Origin: JBBRMY01 sp038230595
GTDB lineage: Bacteria; Bacteroidota; Ignavibacteria; Tepidaquicellales; Tepidaquicellaceae
NCBI GenBank assembly: GCA_038230595.1
Contig: JBBRMY010000034.1
Location: 1-20,034, forward strand
Length of the DNA: 20,034 nt
Direction of reading: 5' to 3'
Position numbers and translations under genes: made by a program. The notes under the pieces were generated by a model. That model saw only the letters and a list, made by a program, of their open reading frames with translations, searched no databases and was not told the DNA's origin. Shown in pieces: positions 1 through 8,635 of this stretch. Every line of letters begins with the position of its first letter. The stretch's first letter is position 1.

Positions 1-2989
1 AATTGACGGACATCCTGTAATGCTTAACAGAGCACCGACTCTGCACAGGTTATCTATTCAGGCTTTCCAGCCGGTACTTGTAGAAGGTAAAGCTATAAAG
101 CTTCATCCTTTTGTTTGTATTGCATTCAATGCTGACTTTGACGGTGACCAGATGGCAGTACACGTGCCGCTTTCACCTGAAGCACAAATGGAAGCAGCAG
201 TAATGATGCTTTCATCACATAATATTCTTTCACCGCAAAACGGTGCGCCGAGCTGCGTACCTAACCAGGAATTAATTCTTGGATGTTATTATCTTACTAA
301 AGAACTGAACAACGATGTCGGACATGGTAAAATGTTCTCATCACCTCAGGAAGTTATAATTGCATTCGACCATAAAAAGGTTGGAATGCATGCACAGATA
401 AAAGTAAGAATAAACGGAGAGATGATCTCAACCACAACAGGTAGAGTTATCTTTAATCAAATAGTACCAAAAGGAATTAAATATATTAATGATCTTCTTA
501 AAAAGAAAAAGATCATTGAAATAATCGGACATATCTATAAAGAAGCAGGAAATTTAGAAACTGCAATATTCTTAGATAAGCTGAAAGAGATAGGATTCAA
601 GCATGCAACAATGGGCGGCCTATCAGTAAATATCGATGACATCGAAGTACCGGAAACAAAGAAGAAGATAATTGAAGATGCATATAAGAGAGTAGAGACT
701 ATCGAGAAATCAAAATCAAGAGGTATCATTTCTGAAAACGAAAGATACAACAAGGTTATTGATATCTGGACTCACGTTAGAGATCACGTTAAAAATGATC
801 TTATGCACAATCTTAAGCAGTCAAAGAACGGATTCAACTCATTACACATGATGATCGACTCAGGTGCGAGAGGATCAGCCGAACAGGTTAGTCAGCTGGC
901 AGGTATGAGAGGTCTTATGCAGAAGCCGCAGAAATCTTTAGTAGGACAAGCGGGTGAAATTATTGAGAATCCTATCATTGCAAACTTCAAAGAAGGACTT
1001 TCAATTCTTGAGTACTTTATTTCTACCCACGGAGCAAGAAAAGGACTTGCTGATACAGCATTGAAAACTGCTGATGCAGGATACTTAACAAGAAGGCTTG
1101 TTGACGTTGCACAGGATGTTATCATTACAGAAGTAGATTGTGGAACAGAAAGAGGTGTATTTACTTTAGAACTAAAAGACGGTGAAGACATTAAAGAAAC
1201 ATTACTTGAAAGAATACTTGGAAGAGTTTCTACTCATGATGTGATCAATCCACTGACAAATGAGACAATAATAGAAGCAGGAAAAGAAATTGATGAAGAT
1301 AAAGCGCGTTTAATTTCAGACTCACCTATAACAGGAGTCGAAATAAGATCAGTGCTGACATGTGAAACAAAGCGCGGAGTTTGCGCTAAGTGTTATGGCA
1401 GAAACCTTGCAACAGGACATATGGTTGAGGTTGGTGAAGCAGTAGGAATTATTGCTGCACAATCAATCGGTGAGCCGGGAACACAGCTTACACTCAGAAC
1501 ATTCCACATCGGTGGTACTGCAAGTAATATTGTAGCGCAGTCAACTGTAAATTCGAAGTTCGATGGAAAAGTAAAATTTGAAAATATAAAGATAGTTGAT
1601 TATAAATCCACAACTGAAAGCAAGATGATCTCGCTTAGCAGAAACGGATCTATATTAATTCTTGATGAAAATAATACTCAGCTTGCAAAATATACAGTTC
1701 CTTACGGAGCACATATTTTTGTGAAGACTAATGAGAAGGTTGCAAAGAATGGATTACTTTATGAAGGCGATCCATACAACTCACTAATCGTTGCTGAAGA
1801 TGAAGGTATAATAAAATATGTTGACCTGGATGAAGGAAAGCAATATGAGCAGGTAAGAGATGAACAGACCGGTCACTATCAAAAAATAGTTATCGAGTCA
1901 AGGGATAAGACTAAATCACCAACACTTCAGATCATAAGTAAGAAAAATGAGAAGCTGCTTAGCTCGTATTTAATACCGGCAAAAGCAAATTTACTTGTGA
2001 GCGATGGTGATGAGGTAAGAGCAGGTACGACAATTGTAAAGATTCCAAGAGATTCAGGAAAGACACGAGATATCACCGGAGGTCTTCCGCGGGTTACAGA
2101 ATTATTCGAAGCAAGAAGCCCGAATGATCCTGCAAAGATCGCAGAGATCGATGGAACTGTTGAGATCGGAAAAATTTCAAGAGGAAGCAGAGAATTAAAG
2201 ATCCACAGCGCTGATAAAGCAAAGGTTGTAGATTATAAAATTCCAATTGGAAAGCATATTCTAGTAAGAGGCGGTGATTTTGTAAAATCCGGCGAACAGC
2301 TTACAGGCGGTGCATACGACCCTATAGACATTCTGAAAGTTAAAGGTGTTTCTGAAGTTCAGGAATATCTTGTAAACGAAATTCAGGAAGTTTACAGAAT
2401 TCAGGGTGTAAAGATCAATGACAAGCATATAGAAGTTATAGTAAGACAGATGCTTCAGAAAGTTAAAGTAACAGATCCGGGCGATACAACATTCTTAGAT
2501 GGCGATGTAGTTCATAAGAACTTATTTGCAAGCGAGAATGAAGGTACAAAAGGAAAAGTTGCGATCAGTGATCCGGGCGACAGCAAGGATGTAAAAGAAG
2601 GACAGCTGATAGCTAAGAAAGAAGTAAAAGAACTTAATGCAGCACTGAAAAAGAAAGAGAAGAATGTAATTAAATTCAGAGACAGTATTCCTGCAACTGC
2701 AGAGCCTGTTCTTTTGGGAATAACACAGACTTCACTTACAACTGAAAGCTTTATATCTGCAGCATCATTCCAGGAAACAACAAAGGTATTGACTGATGCA
2801 GCTATAAAAGGAAAAGTTGATAACTTATTAGGACTGAAAGAAAATGTTATCATAGGTCAATTGATCCCGGCGGGAACAGGACTTAGAAAATATAAAGAAC
2901 TAATTGTTACTCATAAAGATGCAACACATACAAAGGCTAAGAAAGAGTCTGAGAAAGAAGTTGAATCAAGTGAGACAGTAGAAGCATAA
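1..2989 (+). CDS. rpoC: DNA-directed RNA polymerase subunit beta' (C-terminal part, 5' truncated by window edge)
   Basis: Largest catalytic subunit of RNA polymerase. The open frame already runs at base 2 (I-D-G-H-P-V-M-L-N-R), so the gene begins upstream and roughly 420 N-terminal residues are missing by E. coli numbering. The catalytic NADFDGD motif, whose three aspartates hold the active-site magnesium, is at 128-148. The bridge helix and trigger loop lie at about 880-1116, including the typical STHGARKGLADTALKTA stretch. Four cysteines of the second zinc site fall at about 1139-1395 (DCG, then TCE, VCA and KCY). The later GEPGTQLTLRTFHIGG and DITGGLPRVTELFEAR stretches are also typical. 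From the residue matching E. coli L422 there are about 989 residues, against 986 in E. coli, so the SI3 insert after the trigger loop is probably present. The tail is lysine- and glutamate-rich. The gene ends 24 nt before an intrinsic terminator. Confidence 0.98.
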   Translation, partial: IDGHPVMLNRAPTLHRLSIQAFQPVLVEGKAIKLHPFVCIAFNADFDGDQMAVHVPLSPEAQMEAAVMMLSSHNILSPQNGAPSCVPNQELILGCYYLTKELNNDVGHGKMFSSPQEVIIAFDHKKVGMHAQIKVRINGEMISTTTGRVIFNQIVPKGIKYINDLLKKKKIIEIIGHIYKEAGNLETAIFLDKLKEIGFKHATMGGLSVNIDDIEVPETKKKIIEDAYKRVETIEKSKSRGIISENERYNKVIDIWTHVRDHVKNDLMHNLKQSKNGFNSLHMMIDSGARGSAEQVSQLAGMRGLMQKPQKSLVGQAGEIIENPIIANFKEGLSILEYFISTHGARKGLADTALKTADAGYLTRRLVDVAQDVIITEVDCGTERGVFTLELKDGEDIKETLLERILGRVSTHDVINPLTNETIIEAGKEIDEDKARLISDSPITGVEIRSVLTCETKRGVCAKCYGRNLATGHMVEVGEAVGIIAAQSIGEPGTQLTLRTFHIGGTASNIVAQSTVNSKFDGKVKFENIKIVDYKSTTESKMISLSRNGSILILDENNTQLAKYTVPYGAHIFVKTNEKVAKNGLLYEGDPYNSLIVAEDEGIIKYVDLDEGKQYEQVRDEQTGHYQKIVIESRDKTKSPTLQIISKKNEKLLSSYLIPAKANLLVSDGDEVRAGTTIVKIPRDSGKTRDITGGLPRVTELFEARSPNDPAKIAEIDGTVEIGKISRGSRELKIHSADKAKVVDYKIPIGKHILVRGGDFVKSGEQLTGGAYDPIDILKVKGVSEVQEYLVNEIQEVYRIQGVKINDKHIEVIVRQMLQKVKVTDPGDTTFLDGDVVHKNLFASENEGTKGKVAISDPGDSKDVKEGQLIAKKEVKELNAALKKKEKNVIKFRDSIPATAEPVLLGITQTSLTTESFISAASFQETTKVLTDAAIKGKVDNLLGLKENVIIGQLIPAGTGLRKYKELIVTHKDATHTKAKKESEKEVESSETVEA

Positions 2990-3013
2990 ACTGAACTAAT
3001 ATAAGCAGTAATT

Positions 3014-3047
3014 AAGACCCGTTAATAAAATTAACGGGTCTTTTTTT
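3014..3047 (+). terminator. Rho-independent terminator after rpoC
   Basis: A perfect 12-bp stem pairs AAGACCCGTTAA (3014-3025) with TTAACGGGTCTT (3031-3042) around a TAAAA loop, and a run of seven T starts at 3041. It lies 24 nt after the rpoC stop. The reverse strand has no T run after the stem, so it acts in the + direction only. It separates the RNA polymerase transcript from the dcw operon. Confidence 0.95.
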
Positions 3048-3185
3048 ATGTCTAAAAAATTATACAATTCTATTACTCTTCCTTAATTGTACAACCTTCC
3101 TAAACTCAAAAAACAGAATTACCCAAATTACATATGGTATTATAGCACTTTAAAATAAAAAAACTGCAAAATTGGAAAAATTATC
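3048..3185. other. AT-rich spacer between rpoC terminator and mraZ promoter
   Basis: This non-coding stretch has no start codon followed by a credible frame and no clear second promoter. The only structure seen is a 7-bp inverted repeat, TACAATT (3063-3069) and AATTGTA (3085-3091), with a 15-nt spacer; this is weak in such AT-rich DNA. Confidence 0.6.
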
Positions 3186-3216
3186 TTTGACTTATTGTTT
3201 AAAATGTCTATTTTTG
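3186..3216 (+). promoter_or_regulatory. Bacteroidota-type promoter of the dcw operon
   Basis: TTTG at 3186-3189 is followed after 19 nt by TATTTTTG at 3209-3216. This fits the known Bacteroidota sigma factor consensus (TTTG near -33, TAnnTTTG near -7, 19-21 nt apart) exactly. Transcription would start about 5 to 8 nt downstream, near 3221-3224, giving an mraZ leader of about 50 nt. No other match was found in the rpoC-mraZ gap. The start site itself is inferred. Confidence 0.8.
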
Positions 3217-3219
3217 TAT

Positions 3220-3245
3220 GTGGGGTGAAGTGGAGTAAAGTGGGG
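3220..3245 (+). promoter_or_regulatory. MraZ box: three GTGGNG repeats at 10-bp spacing
   Basis: GTGGGG at 3220-3225, GTGGAG at 3230-3235 and GTGGGG at 3240-3245 repeat with exactly one helical turn between them, separated by TGAA and TAAA. MraZ proteins are known to bind direct repeats of TGGG-type sequence at about 10-bp spacing upstream of their own gene, as an oligomeric ring. Here the boxes start 4 nt after the -7 element and cover the predicted transcription start, which suggests autorepression by blocking polymerase. Binding is inferred from the pattern and the neighbouring mraZ gene. Confidence 0.85.
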
Positions 3246-3272
3246 AATTGTCCTAAAAACTAATCAAAGTTA

Positions 3273-3734
3273 ATGTTCCGAGGCAGCACAATTGGTAATA
3301 TTGATATAAAATCAAGACTTATTTTACCTACTAAGTTTAGAAAATATATTTTACCAGAATCAAATAATAGTCTGATATTGACGCGCGGAATTGACGATTG
3401 CCTGTTTGTTTATCCATTAAAAGAGTGGGAAAAAGAAGAAAGAGTTCTGATGGATATGAACATTTATGATGAAAAAGAAAGAATAGTAAAAAGGGAAATG
3501 TTGGCATTTGTGAGTGAGGTTGAAATGGATTCTCAATATAGAATTCTTATTCCAAAAGACCTGATGAAATTTGCACAGCTTGATAAAGAAGTTGAAATGA
3601 TAGGGATGCTGGACAAAATAGAAATATGGAATCCTGAGATACGAAATAAATATAATATGACAAATACTCAGACATATTCACAGATAGCACAGAGTATTTC
3701 GGACAGAGTAAAGTCCCGCAAGGATAATGAGTAA
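3273..3734 (+). CDS. mraZ: Transcriptional regulator MraZ
   Basis: First gene of the dcw operon and a DNA-binding regulator of it. The 153 residues match the usual family length of about 140-155. The N-terminus MFRGSTIGNIDIKSRLILP is typical. Two AbrB-like half-domains are marked by the DxxxR motifs D11-R15 and D86-R90, each followed by L/I-I/L-P. The family usually has KGR where this protein has KSR. MraZ forms a ring whose basic surface reads tandem TGGG boxes; three such repeats lie 28 nt upstream of the start codon, so it probably represses its own operon. The ATG has no Shine-Dalgarno sequence before it. The 3' end overlaps rsmH by 8 nt, suggesting coupled translation. Confidence 0.96.
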   Translation: MFRGSTIGNIDIKSRLILPTKFRKYILPESNNSLILTRGIDDCLFVYPLKEWEKEERVLMDMNIYDEKERIVKREMLAFVSEVEMDSQYRILIPKDLMKFAQLDKEVEMIGMLDKIEIWNPEIRNKYNMTNTQTYSQIAQSISDRVKSRKDNE

Positions 3735-4665
3735 TACGGAATATCATATACCCGTTCTTTTAAATAAAGCTATTGAATATCTTTTAAATGATAAGATAAA
3801 AGTTAAAGTAATTGCAGACGGGACGCTGGGTGGGGGAGGATACTCCGGAAAAATATGTGAAAGTTTAGGAACAGATGATGCACTGATATGCATTGATAAA
3901 GATATCAATGCGATCGATCATGCGAAAGAAATTTTACGATCCTGTTCATGCAGGATTTTTTTGGCGAATAATAATTTTGCAGAAATTAAAGAAATAATTG
4001 CAGAATTAGGAATGCAAAAAATTTCAGGATTAGTTTTAGACCTGGGACTTTCAACTTATCAGCTGGATTCAGAAGACGGCTTCAGCTATATGAAAGAAAC
4101 AAAGCTTGATATGAGAGCAGATAAAAGAGGCGATGTAAAAGCCTCAGATGTTTTAAACTCATTTTCAAAAGAAGATTTAACAAGCGTGTTCGAAGAATAC
4201 GGAGAGATAGGAAATGCGACAAGGCTTTCTGAGATGATAGTTTCGCAAAGAAAGAAAAGAAAATTTGAAACAACCTTTGACCTGGTAAATGCAATAGATG
4301 TAGAATACCAGATAAATCCTAAAGACAGGATAAGTTTTTTATCAAAAATATTTCAATCGATCAGAATTGAAGTTAACGGAGAAATGGAAGATCTGAAAAA
4401 AGTTTTGTCTGATGCAGCAGAAGTTCTTGAACCCGGTGGAAGATTAGTAATAGTTTCATATCATTCATTAGAGGACAGGATAGTAAAGAATTATTTTAAA
4501 GACAGCTCGGCTAAATATAAGCAGGGAGATCATCCGTTTTACAGCGAGACAAATGATCAGGTGTTCAAAGTTTTAACTAAGAAAGCGATTATACCTGAAG
4601 CGGAAGAAATAAGAATGAACAGCAGATCCAGAAGTGCAAAGCTAAGAGCAGCAGAAAGAATATGA
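3727..4665 (+). CDS. rsmH: 16S rRNA (cytosine(1402)-N4)-methyltransferase RsmH
   Basis: S-adenosylmethionine-dependent enzyme (also called MraW) that N4-methylates C1402 in the ribosomal decoding centre. It has 312 residues, against 313 in E. coli. The N-terminal HIPVLLNKAI motif is at 7-16 and the SAM-binding glycine loop DGTLGGGGYS at 31-40. Further family motifs are LDLGLSTYQLD at about 104-114, the LDMRAD segment at 127-132, YHSLEDRIVKNYF at about 245-257, and the NSRSRSAKLRAAE signature at 298-310. It starts inside the end of mraZ and overlaps ftsL by 4 nt (ATGA). The position right after mraZ is the near-universal dcw arrangement. Its job there is ribosome maturation rather than division itself. 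Confidence 0.97.
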   Translation: MSNTEYHIPVLLNKAIEYLLNDKIKVKVIADGTLGGGGYSGKICESLGTDDALICIDKDINAIDHAKEILRSCSCRIFLANNNFAEIKEIIAELGMQKISGLVLDLGLSTYQLDSEDGFSYMKETKLDMRADKRGDVKASDVLNSFSKEDLTSVFEEYGEIGNATRLSEMIVSQRKKRKFETTFDLVNAIDVEYQINPKDRISFLSKIFQSIRIEVNGEMEDLKKVLSDAAEVLEPGGRLVIVSYHSLEDRIVKNYFKDSSAKYKQGDHPFYSETNDQVFKVLTKKAIIPEAEEIRMNSRSRSAKLRAAERI

Positions 4666-4970
4666 ATAAAGCCGAAAAGAAATTATCAATTTTTTACACT
4701 CTTATATTCATGATGGTGATCTGCGCTATCATGGTATTTTATATCAGCAATATAATTTATGTTAATAATCTGGCATTCAAAAATAATCAGCTTAAGGAAG
4801 AGTTAAAGAAGACACAGCAGACAAATGACCTGCTGAAATCTGATATTGAAAAGCTGAGCAGCTATGAAAAAATAAAAGGCGCTGCCTTTGATAAATTCGG
4901 ATTGGTTTCGAGAGAGCAGCACAACAATGAATCAGACAATATAATCATTAACAGATCAGAAGAATTTTAA
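4662..4970 (+). CDS. ftsL: Small bitopic divisome protein, FtsL-like
   Basis: A 102-residue protein with a short basic cytoplasmic N-terminus (MNKAEKKLS), one membrane helix at about 9-32, and a periplasmic part rich in K, E, Q and L with heptad-like spacing at about 36-70, read as a coiled coil. The segment IKGAAFDKFGLV (71-82) resembles the conserved end of the FtsL coiled coil. FtsL pairs with FtsB and FtsQ and helps activate FtsW-FtsI. Sequence conservation in this family is low, so the call rests on size, topology and the slot between rsmH and ftsI. It starts at an ATGA overlap with rsmH. No FtsB gene is present in the window. Confidence 0.85.
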   Translation: MNKAEKKLSIFYTLIFMMVICAIMVFYISNIIYVNNLAFKNNQLKEELKKTQQTNDLLKSDIEKLSSYEKIKGAAFDKFGLVSREQHNNESDNIIINRSEEF

Positions 4971-4978
4971 ATTAATAT

Positions 4979-7165
4979 TTGAATAATTCTTTTACAAAAT
5001 ATTTTTCATTTATAAAGAGCTTTACTGCAAAGCTGAATTTTTATTCAGTGGGCTTCGCTGTCATTTTTATAGTTATTGTTCTGAAGCTTGTTAATATTCA
5101 GATCCTGAACGCTGATAAGTACAGACTGGCAGCAAAGAAGCAATATGAGAATAAGATCGTTCTCACACCATCACGCGGATTAGTATTTGACAGAAATATG
5201 AATGTGCTTGTTTCCAATTCACTTCAGTTATCATTTGCAGCCGATCCGAATATGATAGAAAAGCCTGATAGTATTGCTTCAGTTTTTGCAAGAGTTTTTA
5301 ATAAGGATAAAAACGAATATCTTGCAAAGCTTACCAATAAGAACACTTCATTTATTTATCTCGAAAGAAAAGTTGACATCAATGATGTTAAAGGACTGGA
5401 CTCGCTAAATATTCCGGGAATGATAGTTCTTAAAGAGCCTAAAAGAGTTTACAATTACAATTCGATCGCTTCACAGATATTAGGATTCACAGCTCAGGAT
5501 GGAAAAGGACTAATGGGACTTGAGATGTCCATGGATAATGAGCTTGCGGGCAAGGATGGATTTATAGTAATGCAAAGAGATGGTAAGGGACAGAACAAGC
5601 CATCAATTGAATATCCGAAAAAAGATCCGGAGAATGGTAATAATATTCAGCTTACGATTGATCTAAATATTCAGAAAATAGCAGAGGAAGAATTAAGTGA
5701 TGCCATGCAAAGATATAAGGCTGACCATGGTAAGGTAGTTGTGATGTCAGTTAAAACAGGCGAGATACTTGGCATGTGCTCTTATCCAACATTTGATCCT
5801 AATAATATTAAGCCGGAAGACACAACAGGATTTAAGAACAGAGTAATAACTGATATGTATGAGCCGGGATCTACATTTAAAATAGTAAGTGCTTCAGCTT
5901 GTATAGAAGAAAAGCTTTTTGATAAGAGCTCGATAATAAATACTGAGAATGGTGAATTTAATATTTACGGACTAACAATTAAGGATGAACACAAGGCTTC
6001 AACAATGACTTTTCAGCAGGTGATAGAAATGTCAAGTAATGTAGGAGTCGCGAAGATCTCAATGCGATTAGGTAATGAACGATTTTATAAATATGCTAGA
6101 GATTTTGGATTTGGTATCAGTACAGGAATTGAGCTGCCGGGGGAGAACAAAGGACTTTTGAAAAGACCAATAGATTATTCTCTGACTTCACTTCCATATA
6201 TGGGAACAGGTTATGAAGTTAATATAAATGCTTTGCAGATAGCAAGCGCTTACAATTGCATTGCTAACAAGGGTATGCTTTTAAAGCCTTATATCCTGAA
6301 GAAAGAAATAAAGAATGATGGTACAATATTATTTGAGAACCATCCGGAAAATGTAAGACAGGTAGTGTCTGAAAATACTTCTAAGATAATGACAATGCTT
6401 TTCACAGGAGTTGTTGAAAGAGGTACGGGAACAGATGCAAAAATAGATGGAATAAATGTAGCGGGAAAGACAGGAACTGCGCAGATGTATAAAAATAAAG
6501 AATATACATCAAATGCTCATACTGCTTCTTTTGTAGGTTATTTCCCTGCAGAGAATCCTCAGATACTGATCGCAGTCATACTTGATGATCCAAAGTCAGG
6601 TGAATTTTACGGAGGAAAAGTTTCTGCACCTGTATTTAAAAAAATTGCTGAAAGAATAATTAATTTTTCAGGGACACTTGATTTCAGCCAGCCTCAATTC
6701 AAAGCACCTGTAGAGATAAAGCAGGATGATATTAAATTTGTGAACAACAACTACGGACTTATGCCAAATTTAATAAATATGAAAATTGAAGATGCAAAAG
6801 ATATGCTGAAAGAAATGAAGCTGAATTTTGAGATAATTGACGGCAGCAAAAATTCAGGTAAGAAGGACAGCAAGTCAGCGATAATAGTGGAATCTCAATA
6901 TCCTGAACCTAACAGTAAAATAGTTTTTGATGAGAATGCAAAAATAAAATTAGTTACGGTCAAGAAAATGATAGATGGGAATGAACTATTAATGGTTCCT
7001 GATGTGAGTTCATTAAGCTTAAGAAAAGCAATTAACATGTTGACGCTTAGCGGATTTAATATTGAAGTAAACGGATCAGGAGAAGTTATATCTCAATTTC
7101 CAAAAGCCGGGACAGCTCAGCTTCCTTTTTCAAAAGTGACTATTTTTTGTAAACAGGTTAATTAA
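4979..7165 (+). CDS. ftsI: Septal peptidoglycan transpeptidase FtsI (class B penicillin-binding protein with two PASTA domains)
   Basis: Crosslinks septal peptidoglycan in partnership with FtsW. The 728-residue protein has one membrane anchor at about 22-42 and an N-terminal PBP dimerisation region that includes SRGLVFDRN (65-73). The transpeptidase domain carries all three active-site motifs: STFK at 298-301 (acylated serine S298), SSN at 352-354 and KTGT at 497-500. Two C-terminal PASTA repeats follow, at about 592-662 and 671-726, each opening with a P-(D/N)-(L/V) motif. PASTA domains bind peptidoglycan or muropeptides in other proteins; their role here is inferred. The start is TTG: an in-frame TAA at 4973-4975 leaves no ATG before the membrane helix, and only one codon lies between that stop and TTG. 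It is 8 nt after ftsL. Confidence 0.95.
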   Translation: MNNSFTKYFSFIKSFTAKLNFYSVGFAVIFIVIVLKLVNIQILNADKYRLAAKKQYENKIVLTPSRGLVFDRNMNVLVSNSLQLSFAADPNMIEKPDSIASVFARVFNKDKNEYLAKLTNKNTSFIYLERKVDINDVKGLDSLNIPGMIVLKEPKRVYNYNSIASQILGFTAQDGKGLMGLEMSMDNELAGKDGFIVMQRDGKGQNKPSIEYPKKDPENGNNIQLTIDLNIQKIAEEELSDAMQRYKADHGKVVVMSVKTGEILGMCSYPTFDPNNIKPEDTTGFKNRVITDMYEPGSTFKIVSASACIEEKLFDKSSIINTENGEFNIYGLTIKDEHKASTMTFQQVIEMSSNVGVAKISMRLGNERFYKYARDFGFGISTGIELPGENKGLLKRPIDYSLTSLPYMGTGYEVNINALQIASAYNCIANKGMLLKPYILKKEIKNDGTILFENHPENVRQVVSENTSKIMTMLFTGVVERGTGTDAKIDGINVAGKTGTAQMYKNKEYTSNAHTASFVGYFPAENPQILIAVILDDPKSGEFYGGKVSAPVFKKIAERIINFSGTLDFSQPQFKAPVEIKQDDIKFVNNNYGLMPNLINMKIEDAKDMLKEMKLNFEIIDGSKNSGKKDSKSAIIVESQYPEPNSKIVFDENAKIKLVTVKKMIDGNELLMVPDVSSLSLRKAINMLTLSGFNIEVNGSGEVISQFPKAGTAQLPFSKVTIFCKQVN

Positions 7166-7171
7166 GAACGA

Positions 7172-8635
7172 TTGAAATTAAACGATTTACTTGAGGGAAC
7201 CGGATTAAAAGCTGATTTAGAAAATAATATTGAAATTTCAGGATTAGAATACGATTCAAGAAAAGTAAAAAAAGGTGACCTGTTCTTTGCAATAAAAGGA
7301 GATATGAGTGATGGAAATAATTATATTGACCAGGTAATTTCCAAAGGAGTGAAAGCAATTATCTCAGATACGCACAGGAGCATAAAAGGTGCTGTCTTTA
7401 TAAAGTCAGAGGATGTCAGAAAAGCTATGGCCATAGTCTCATCAAATTTTTATGGAAAGCCTTCTGAAAGAATTATTTTAATTGGGGTAACAGGGACTAA
7501 TGGCAAGACAACAACAACATATTTGATAAAGCATATTTTGGAAAATTCAGGTTATAAGACCGGCTTAATTGGAACGATCGATTATTCTTCCGGCAGCGAA
7601 GTGGTAAGATCTAATTTAACTACTCCTGAAAGTGTGGATATTAACAGGATGCTGAGCAGTATGATAGATTCCGGAATGAAATATTGTGCAATGGAAGTTT
7701 CATCAATTGCCCTGGTGAAGGATAGGGTTTACGGATTAAATTTCAAAGTAGCAGTATTCTCAAATCTAACAAGCGAGCACCTGGACTTTCATAAAGATAT
7801 GAAGAATTATCTTGAAGCAAAAAAAATGCTGTTCGATTCGTTAAGTGTCAGTTCAACTGCAATTTTGAATTATGATGATGAATATAGAAAGAGAATAGCG
7901 TTAGATACAAAAGCTACTAAAGTTTACTACTCTATAGACAGCGGAAGCTTTTATAAAGGATATAATGTAAGTTCAAGTCTTGAAGGATTAAAATTTACTA
8001 TACTTTGCAGTGATAAAGATGTTAGGATTAAATCTTCTATGAACGGAAGATTTAATGTTTATAATATTCTGGCATCATTTGCAACCGCAGATATTCTTGG
8101 AATTAAAGCTAGTAAGATAAAAAAAAGCATAGAGAATTTTGAAGGAGTACCCGGAAGATTTAATAAGATCGAGCTTCCTAATAAAGCGATAGCCATAGTT
8201 GATTATTCTCACACATCAGATTCATTAAAAAATGCAGTTCTTTCTGCAAAAGATATCCTTGAAGCTGAAAATACTAGCGGCAAGCTGATAACTATTTTTG
8301 GCTGCGGAGGCAATAAAGATAAAACAAAAAGACCTGTGATGGGAAACATTGCTGTAACTTATTCAGATATAGCAATTATTACTTCAGATAATCCAAGATA
8401 TGAAGATCCATTCGAGATCATTGATGAAGTTATAGGAGGAGTTGGGGATCATAAGAATTATGAAGTCATTGAGAACAGGGAAGCAGCAATAAGCAGAGGG
8501 ATAGAGTTAAGTAAAAAAGGTGACATAATTCTAATATGCGGGAAAGGTCATGAGACATACCAGGAAGTAAAAGGAGTAAGAACAGAATTTGATGATAAAA
8601 AAATAGTTCTTAAGCATAAGGAACTTGCAGCATAA
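7172..8635 (+). CDS. murE: UDP-MurNAc-L-Ala-D-Glu:meso-diaminopimelate ligase MurE
   Basis: Cytoplasmic ATP-dependent ligase that adds the third stem-peptide residue. It has 487 residues, near the usual 490-500. The N-terminal UDP-binding domain includes the SR pair at 29-30. The ATP loop GVTGTNGKTTT is at 105-115, the probable carbamylated lysine is K217 in EAKKMLF, and the C-terminal domain holds the DNPR motif at 406-409 followed by YEDP. DNPR is the known signature of meso-diaminopimelate rather than lysine specificity. The usual DYAHTPD motif reads DYSHTSD (344-350), a mild variation. The start is TTG: an in-frame TAA at 7163-7165 (the ftsI stop) leaves no alternative that keeps the N-terminal domain. 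The gap to ftsI is 6 nt, and the stop shares one base with the murF ATG. Confidence 0.96.
   Translation: MKLNDLLEGTGLKADLENNIEISGLEYDSRKVKKGDLFFAIKGDMSDGNNYIDQVISKGVKAIISDTHRSIKGAVFIKSEDVRKAMAIVSSNFYGKPSERIILIGVTGTNGKTTTTYLIKHILENSGYKTGLIGTIDYSSGSEVVRSNLTTPESVDINRMLSSMIDSGMKYCAMEVSSIALVKDRVYGLNFKVAVFSNLTSEHLDFHKDMKNYLEAKKMLFDSLSVSSTAILNYDDEYRKRIALDTKATKVYYSIDSGSFYKGYNVSSSLEGLKFTILCSDKDVRIKSSMNGRFNVYNILASFATADILGIKASKIKKSIENFEGVPGRFNKIELPNKAIAIVDYSHTSDSLKNAVLSAKDILEAENTSGKLITIFGCGGNKDKTKRPVMGNIAVTYSDIAIITSDNPRYEDPFEIIDEVIGGVGDHKNYEVIENREAAISRGIELSKKGDIILICGKGHETYQEVKGVRTEFDDKKIVLKHKELAA

Noticed and set aside
1..19. rpoC gene starting at the ATG at base 20
   Set aside because: The same frame is open to base 2 and encodes the conserved HPV residues just before the ATG, so the gene is cut by the window edge and this ATG is internal.
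2512..2853. Antisense open frame of 113 codons inside rpoC
   Set aside because: It is entirely opposite conserved rpoC, its translation is F/S-rich as expected from reading lysine- and glutamate-rich codons backwards, and no start signal is seen.
3063..3091. 7-bp inverted repeat TACAATT/AATTGTA as an operator or second terminator
   Set aside because: Pure A/T plus one C/G pair with a 15-nt spacer in AT-rich DNA is expected by chance, and no T run follows.
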